From the NCBI GenBank assembly GCA_918026815.1, contig CAKJVC010000187.1, positions 1-64,000 on the forward strand: a stretch of DNA of 64,000 nucleotides. Reading direction: 5' to 3'. Below the pieces are notes generated by a model. It made no database searches. It had not been told where the DNA came from and was given only the letters and a program-made list of their open reading frames with translations. The position numbers and the translations under genes are program-made. Source of the DNA: Chalara sp. BL73. Taxonomy: Eukaryota; Ascomycota; Leotiomycetes; Helotiales. The number at the start of each line of letters is the position of its first letter. Position 1 is the first letter of the stretch. Positions 57,655 to 64,000 of the stretch are shown here, in pieces.

Positions 57655-59423
57655 TTATTTGCTGCCGTTGGACATGCCCTTGATCGGCTTGCCTGAAATT
57701 TCGCGCTCAGAGAGCTGTTCACCGAGGCGACCGAACTGCCATTCGGGGAGCACGACGCCCGTTTGTTCGTTAATCGTGGTCATCAGAGGCGGTAACGACT
57801 GGTAGATGTTGCGGATGGAGTTGATGCCGCCCAAGCCATTAGCACCATTACCACTGCCATCGCTGCCGGCCTCATTGCCCGTGTTCCAAATCGTCATCTT
57901 GGGGGCCATGCCCTTGACAGCGTTGGCATTCGCCGTGGCCAGGTCTTGGTATACTCCCCGCTCAATCATGAGGTATTGAATCAAGCCGGCTGGGCCTCCA
58001 AAAGCATGGGATAGGTCGCTATATGCGCTTGCCATGGCGGACAGACCTTCAGCCTTCCTCTTCTGCGTGATGAAGTCGGCCTCAGCCTTCTTGATGGCAG
58101 CGGCAGCCTCTTGTTCGACCTTGTAAGCCGCAGCGTCAGCAGCCTTCTGGGCGGCAAAGAAAGCTGCCTGGGCGCGGGTTTCTTGCTCGAATTTTTCCGC
58201 TTGGACAGTTTGTTGCTTAGCCTTAAAGCTGGCTGCCGCCTCAGCCTCAACAGCATACGCATGAGCATCAGCGTTTACTCGCTCAGTATATTGGGAAGCA
58301 TCTGCCTTGGCATTTGCTTGGTACTTCTCCGCGAGCGCAGACTGTTCCTTGGCTTCCCTGAGAATGGTCGCCTTGACGACATCGCTGGCACGCAGTCTCT
58401 CCAGCTCAGTCTGGGCGCGCATAACCTCGACACCCTTGCGGAGTTCTTCATCGCGGGACTCGGTCTGCCGAGTTGCCTCAATCCTCTTTATCTCTGTTTG
58501 TCTGTTGAAATCAATCGTATTCTGCTTGAGCTTTGCCTCTGCCTGGGCCCTCTCTGTGTCTCGCTCGGTCCTAAAGAGGTTCGGTCAGCAAAAGTTTCCA
58601 ATAAATACATACAATTCGAAGGTGCCTTCTCACAACGAGGCCCGACTTACTTTGCGACTTGAGTCTCGGCATTGATTTTAGCGAGTTCACGATCTCTTTC
58701 GCCGTTGCGTAATTCTTCTCCGACAGTACCAGCCTTTCTAGCTTCAGCAACATCAACCTTGGCACGATTGACGGCACCTTCGTGTGCTTTCCTTGATAGG
58801 GTCTCGAAATAGTTGGAGCCTGGCGCGTCACGTAATTCCTTGACATTTGCATTGTAAATCTTCAAGCCGAACTGGCTGAGTTCGGTAGCGATACCGGTCA
58901 AAATTCGCTTCTTAAAGACATCTCGCTGGGAGAAAATCTCTTCCATAGTCATGCAAGAAACTAAGACTCGGGTTTCACCCTCAATGATACCCTTGACAAT
59001 GTCCTCAATGTGTTTGTTTCGGATTCCCTTGTCCTTGCCGCTGTTGTTGGCAAGCAACATGGCGTACTTCTTGAGCGCATCACCGCCGTACTCTGGAGCA
59101 TTGCCTATAGCGACGTGGATATCCTCGTTCTCGTCTGCCTGTCGTTCTTCGTTCCCGAGTAGGGTTTCTTGTTGTAGGTGCTCTGGCAGTACATTTTTGA
59201 GTTCATCAACGTGTGGACCGATGGTAAAGACAACAGGGACAAGGACTTGGAGTTTCTCCTTGGTCATTGCCTGGAGGTCGATGGCATAGTCCAATGGCTG
59301 AATGCTGAATCGTTGGGATGTTTGAAATGGCCATACCATAGCACTCTTGACGATCTTGACATCTTTGACTCCCGCACCAGTGATGGCTATATACTGATCG
59401 GCGTTACTTGTGAGATATCTCAT
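57655..59423 (-). CDS. Flotillin-like SPFH/Band 7 protein (two exons)
   Basis: Membrane-scaffold protein of the flotillin/reggie group, which in filamentous fungi marks sterol-rich membrane domains. Minus-strand exons are 59423-58651 and 58570-57655, giving 562 residues. The SPFH domain begins MRYLTSNADQYIAITGAGVK with VKSAMVWPFQTSQRFSIQP and ILTGIATELSQFGLKIYNAN. From residue 230 to 430 the protein is an almost unbroken Ala/Glu/Lys/Arg/Gln coiled coil, for example AKADASQYTERVNADAHAYA and AAFFAAQKAADAAAYKVEQE. The C-terminus is Gly/Asn-rich. No transmembrane segment; attachment is expected by acylation or a hairpin. The 80-bp intron falls at AETQVAK-TERDTERA. Few Ascomycota genera keep flotillins, so presence is informative, not rare. 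Confidence 0.9.
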
Positions 59424-61118
59424 TTTGACTAATATGTTGAGGGTTAATGTGGTCTGTATATGTTAGTTTCTGATGCTTGGCAATAGGTTCTTTTTGATGT
59501 ACATAGTAGAAAGGAACATTGGAACAGCGGACTAGACTTACATCAAAAGAGTGAGTTGCGCTTTAGAGATATTTGAAAATATATATATGGTTCGTAATTG
59601 AGAATAAAAGAAAAACCCAAGAAAAATCCACGAAAGTGCGTCTTAAATAGTAGAGGCCGAAACTATTTCCCAACGACGAATATCTGGGACCCGCTGGCTT
59701 AAGGCTTTCGAGAAGTCAGCTAAACGCTTTAATATTCTCATGTGATCTTTAGGTTGAAGGCGACATTAGAATTTACTCACGCTATCGAAATTCTCTGGCC
59801 GATTAGGGTTTCGTTGAAGCTACTTAGGAGTCTGTAAACTGATTATGACGGTGTGCTGCTAATTTATGATTGATCGAGACTTGGCAACGGAACCACTCCG
59901 AGAAAAAGCAGTGTCTTGCTAATTGAGTCAATTTGATGATTGAAGTTGAATTGTCATTCTTTGATTGCTCTAATATATGCATTTCGGATTGGCTAATGCT
60001 GGGCAGTGTAAACAGCATTGGTTGGTGGCCACAGGCGGCAGGCAGACAATGGTAAGCAATCATATTCCGCGATCAAAATACCGCACGGAATGGACCCAGA
60101 TCGATTTGATCAAGGGACCATATCAACGAGGCTGAAGGATTTCTTTCATGTAAAGCTTCGCTCAATACGCTGCAACCTCGAAAATTGAGGAGTGCACTGC
60201 CTCCAATGGAGGATGCCCATGTGTTCGAGATACAGGCTATCATATGCCGTCTTATCCAGAAACCTCCATCGCTCTAATGCATGGCTCGAAGAGGTTCCGC
60301 TTCTAAGGGAGCTGTCCAGTATTCGATAAATAAGATTCAGGATGCTGAACTCGGTGAAAGGTTGGCGCACATACCAAGAAGAGAGGTGGCTTGCCGAATT
60401 CCGACTAGTCGCAGCTAAGCGAGGCTGACTCCTTTCCAGCAAAGCTACGACCCACCCAAGTTTTGCACCCCGCAACGACCCAGCTTCATCTTTCTTGTTT
60501 TAAGGAAGGATCAGCCTTTCAGTTTGACCCAATGACGCCTTTCGGGAAGATTAACCGGCTTCTAGAAGAGAGCTAGAAAGTGGCTCATACTGCACCTGAT
60601 CAGGTGGGGGTGCTTCTCTGCCTCTGGTGAGGCAGATCGGAAGCTTTGATATTGTGAGGCACCCCATTGAGGTGGATTTGTCTCTTGACCAATTTTATCC
60701 GGTCACAGAACCGCAGCCTCTCGCCGCTGCTCAAGCTCGCTGTTCCAGGTAATGATTCCGAGTTTCAGGATTTTGGATCATTCTGGGATTCATTGTTTGT
60801 GGTGAGACAGACATGCAATGCAGTTGAACGATTTCGGTCACCAGCATATCAAACCTTGTTTCTCTTTCTTGACGGACCCGCATTTTATCTATAGTGCTCC
60901 AACAGACTTCATCCTAGATTACTCTTAGAACGTTCTCAACGTGTTCTATCTTATCTCCTAGCTCCAGATACATGTGACTAGATCAAAGTCACCTGTAACG
61001 TCATCCGACCCTAAATCTTTGGCTCTATATCATCCAAGCTACAAACGAAGCAAATCATCTAGGCGAGGGATCCCCGTTCTGTACCGTATACACAGCATTA
61101 CTATACAAACATCCAAGC
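59424..61118. other. Divergent 1.7 kb intergenic region
   Basis: Promoters of the flotillin-like gene (minus) and the unknown gene at 61119 (plus). Frames at 59824-60063 and 60146-60475 on minus have no family character. Nothing else supported. Confidence 0.4.
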
Positions 61119-61943
61119 ATGGACATCAAATCAGAGAACCCAACCTCCTCTTCCCATGAGGAAGCAGCAGCACCGCCTTCCTACGCCGACACCATCACCT
61201 CTCCACCATCCTCCTCCCAACAATCAACAGACAAATCGCCAACTACCAGCCAAGTCTATTCATCGCAGATCCAGGACCAACTAACATCACTTACTTCCCA
61301 GATAAGCTCGATCCAAAACCAGAGAAACATCATCACCTACGCCGCGGACCAAAAAGTCCTTTCCATCTTAACGGCACACATCCAACGCTACCTCACCGAC
61401 TTCGCCAATTCCGGGCTTCGCATGGGAAGCCTGACACTTGTCACGGCAACAGCATGCCCGGACCCGAATGCCCTGCCGGCGAACCATGATATGGTGGCGC
61501 CAGGCACGTTTTATCGGGTGGTGAGGGTCAGTGAGAAGGAGGTCGAGGCGGAAGATGGGCAGGAGGGGTTGTGGTGGGAGGATGAGGAGATGGCGAGGAG
61601 GTTGGCTGGGTACTTACGTCCTGCATCCCGGGTGAAGAGGGCGGAGCCTGTGAGGCAGCAAGTTCAGAAGGCGGTTGAGACGACGGTTGAGAAGACGCCG
61701 AGTTCGGGCGGAGGATTCTTCGGCTGGGGACGGAAGAAGAGTTCGACGGTGACGCCGCCTGTTACGGAGAGAGGTGATGTGAGTGCTCCACCGCCGCCGC
61801 CGCCGCCGAAGGAGGATAGTGTGCAGATGAAGATTGGCGTGGAGGAGGTGACATTTAGTGTAGAGGATGAATATGGCCTTTATGAGGCGTATAATGGATG
61901 GGGGATTGTGGTTAATTTGGTTGTTAGTATGGCAGGACGTTGA
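61119..61943 (+). CDS. Conserved-looking 274-residue protein, function unknown
   Basis: Single-exon frame of 274 residues, not assigned to a family I can name. The N-terminal 60 residues are Ser/Pro/Thr-rich and disordered with a PPSYADT motif of the PPxY type. A helical coiled-coil region follows (YSSQIQDQLTSLTSQISSIQ), then AADQKVLSILTAHIQRYL and a globular part with PGTFYRVVRVSEKEVEAED and LWWEDEEMARRLAGYL. A basic FFGWGRKKSS patch precedes a seven-proline run (SAPPPPPPPKED). The end, YGLYEAYNGWGIVVNLVVSM, is partly hydrophobic. The PPxY motif could recruit a WW-domain ubiquitin ligase such as Rsp5. Clear codon structure and length make it a real gene. Confidence 0.75.
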   Translation: MDIKSENPTSSSHEEAAAPPSYADTITSPPSSSQQSTDKSPTTSQVYSSQIQDQLTSLTSQISSIQNQRNIITYAADQKVLSILTAHIQRYLTDFANSGLRMGSLTLVTATACPDPNALPANHDMVAPGTFYRVVRVSEKEVEAEDGQEGLWWEDEEMARRLAGYLRPASRVKRAEPVRQQVQKAVETTVEKTPSSGGGFFGWGRKKSSTVTPPVTERGDVSAPPPPPPPKEDSVQMKIGVEEVTFSVEDEYGLYEAYNGWGIVVNLVVSMAGR

Positions 61944-62323
61944 TTTTTCATGTTTTACTAGGTGTTGGGGTCTTACGACGTTCTTAAAGGGAAAGGCGCC
62001 TCCAGTGAAACAGAGCAGCCCCTGTACCTTGGTGGGTAGCCGACGATTCAGAGGCGTTGCGTGTACCCTTGGTCAGATACTTGAGGTGCATAGGTATATC
62101 AGAAACATTAAATCAAGCTTAATTAAATGGCTAATCAACAGCTTTATAACAGCAATTTCAAACCTTCCATGGCTTCATTAAGGTGTCGCGGACAAGGAAC
62201 AAAGACGCTGCCCTAGGTATAACCAACTACAATCCAAGCGCGAATACAATACACCCATTACACCCACTTTGAAAAAAGAGATTCGTGACAGTCATTCTCT
62301 CATTGATACTTTATTAGCAGTCT
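61944..62323. other. Intergenic between converging genes
   Basis: Short AT-rich 3' regions. No feature seen. Confidence 0.35.
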
Positions 62324-64000
62324 AAAAGACGGTGAAACCTAGCATCAGAATCTCGCGGTTAGTTCTTGGTTCTGGAACGTAAGGCAATAGAGATCTTTTC
62401 GGGCTTGACCTACCTGGACCAGGTTCCATATATTCCTCTCCCTCAGCTTCGCGCTTAGACTTGGATGCTGGGTCGAGGTATGGTCTCTCGCCAATGCCGA
62501 CACATCGTTGTCCCGTGCGGAGTCCGTTCTGGTCATAATCTTATGTCCCATCAGCACTATCGTGGTTTAGGTGAAACCTCGAGACTTACCATAGGTAGCA
62601 GCATGGTAGGTGGAACGGTTATCCCAGATTGCTATTTGGATTTTATTAGACGTTGCCCTTTTTGCTTATGATCATCTTGATAGGTACTAACCAAGATCAT
62701 TCTGGTTATTCCACTTGAAGCGGACCTGGAGATCATGGTTCTCCGTGACCATGCGGAGGAACTCATCAAGGAGATGAGAGCTCTCGCGCTCAGTCAATCC
62801 ATTGATGTGCTGCACATGGTGGCCAAAGGCAAAGATGGTCTTCCAGCCAGTGACCGGGTTGGTACGGACGACTGGGTGCTCGGTGGAGAGGGTGCCTCCA
62901 ATGTTTAGTGGGTTGCCGCGTGGCTCTTCATAGAGCTTGAACTTCTTATCGATGGCTGCTTGGGTGAAGAGTGGTTGGGCGTAGGTGGCAGTGAGGCTCT
63001 CGAGGAACTTTTGGTATGCCGGGGAGAAACGGTCATAGACCTCATATCCTGACGCCCAGAGAGTATCTAATCTCCTCGTTAGTCAATCCCTTAAGCATGA
63101 GACGAATTATAGATCATACCTCCACCAAGAGTTGGAATGTCAGTGAGCTTCAAGATAGCATAATCAGATGGAACGGGCTCAAATGTGATATCAGAGTGCC
63201 ATCCCTTCTTAAGAGACTGCTTTTTCTTGTGATGCTCGGCCTTTCGGTCACAGAAAATCTTGGTGGCTAGATCGTTGCTGATAACGCTGATTTCATCATC
63301 CTTATTGCACTGGAACGACTTGTTGGAGATTGGATGAATATGCATGGTGGATTCAGCTGGCTTGCCAGTCAATTCACCAAGCTTTTGGCAAAGCTCTTTC
63401 TGGAGGTTATTTGTGAGGTCATCTTGAGCACGGAAAAATACAACGCCGCGTTGCGAAACTAAACACGAAGTTAGCTAACTCTCAAGTTGGAAGGTGCAAT
63501 ATTAAAGTTGTAAGCTGTGATAAATACAATATGTGCAACACAAGAGCTCAGGTACGACACACAATTGAGCAAAATCTCTTTATCTAACTGTCCGACATGA
63601 CAGATAGGTAAGCCTATCGCTATGCGACACATATGAAGGACCATGTCTAACAAAATAAAGTTCGGCTCATTCCAACACTATGAAAACGCCTACGACGCAA
63701 AGTAAGACGCTTGAAGTGACCGAGAAGGAACTTAATAGGAACCTGAGCAGACGTGCAATGAAATATACGCGAACGGAAGAGCATAAGAAGGTAAAGACTT
63801 GCCAGTGATGGCCAGGTCACGGAGCAACTCGTCAGCATTTGGAGCTTGGAGCCACGCAGCAAGATTGGCCTTAGGAAACTCCTTTCCAATGGCTGGAGTC
63901 AGGTCGAACGACTCGAACTTATCCAAAGCTCCAGTGAGCTTCATGGGTTCCTTAATGAGCTTGACTGGATCGGCGGTCTTTTGGCCGGCAAAGACATATT
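62324..64000 (-). CDS. TauD/TfdA-type Fe(II)/2-oxoglutarate dioxygenase (partial, 5' end outside window)
   Basis: Alpha-ketoglutarate-dependent sulfonate/taurine dioxygenase type, which releases sulfite from sulfonates. Minus-strand exons are (64000)-63803, 63458-63120, 63066-62692, 62631-62590, 62539-62414 and 62351-62324. The first codons shown, YVFAGQKTADPVKLIKEP, are in frame at the edge, so the start lies beyond 64000. Iron ligands are His and Asp in KKGWHSDITFEP and the distal His in NRSTYHAATYD. 2-oxoglutarate contacts are likely in PVVRTNPVTGWKTIF and NGLRTGQRCVG. The end is ERPYLDPASKSKREAEG and FHRLLDC. Intron 1 (63459-63802, 344 bp) uses a GC donor (G/GCAAGT) with AG acceptor, the only choice in phase to reach SQRGVVFFRAQDD. 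Other introns are 50-62 bp. The substrate class is from family knowledge. Confidence 0.9.

Noticed and set aside
1..64000. tRNA, rRNA, CRISPR array or complete transposon
   Set aside because: No tRNA-like T-loop in a plausible cloverleaf context, no rRNA sequence, no spaced direct repeats and no transposase or reverse transcriptase frame was seen on reading both strands; a covariance-model scan was not possible.

Overview
The window is nuclear DNA of a filamentous ascomycete (Pezizomycotina; gene content and protein wording suggest Leotiomycetes, which is an inference). The evidence is eukaryotic genes with many short (43-100 bp) GT-AG introns, CTAAC-like branch sites, genes on both strands separated by 0.1-2.8 kb, and fungal-only families (Pbs2-type MAPKK, Grg1/Ccg-1, AUR1-like PAP2 protein, RID-type cytosine methyltransferase, fungal zinc cluster regulator). 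No CRISPR, bacterial operon, rRNA or tRNA was found. Most gene models below were rebuilt by hand from splice sites; exon coordinates are given in each entry and reading phase was checked across the junctions.

Layout. 0-7 kb: threonine synthase (+), a broken bZIP/DUF3425-like regulator (-), a damaged coding-like block, and an ECM3/PIN-like membrane carrier (-). 9.9-16.2 kb: Pbs2/Bos5-type MAPKK of the osmostress pathway (+), an F-box-like protein (+) and the mitochondrial Mg2+ channel Mrs2 (+). 17.3-25 kb: the tiny glucose-repressible protein Grg1 (+), an unknown 212-residue protein (-), a regulator with two R3H-like repeats and an unusual zinc cluster (+), and an Msc7-like membrane aldehyde dehydrogenase (-). 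25-33 kb: an endonuclease III-like DNA glycosylase (-), an amidase (-) and amidophosphoribosyltransferase of purine synthesis (-). 35-42 kb: a RID/Masc1-type DNA methyltransferase (+), ATP synthase subunit d (-), NAC alpha (-) and ribosomal protein L14 (-). 43-52 kb: an alpha/beta hydrolase (-), queuosine salvage protein (-), SUMO E1 subunit Uba2 (+), a mitochondrial-type 3-oxoacyl-ACP reductase (-) and an AUR1-like protein (-). 53-64 kb: Elongin C (+), a second amidase (+), a flotillin-like protein (-), an unknown proline-rich protein (+) and a TauD-type dioxygenase (-) running off the right edge.

Most of the genes are single-copy housekeeping functions (amino-acid, purine, translation, SUMO, mitochondrial) with no shared pathway, so this looks like ordinary core chromosome and not a metabolic cluster. 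The points that deserve a second look are the RID-type methyltransferase with its Glu-Gln-Thr motif VI together with a nearby pseudogene carrying C-to-T-type stops, the R3H-R3H-zinc-cluster regulator, a reading-frame break in UBA2, a GC-AG intron in the dioxygenase, long ORF-bearing or stop-free introns, and a His/Asp-rich insert in NAC alpha.
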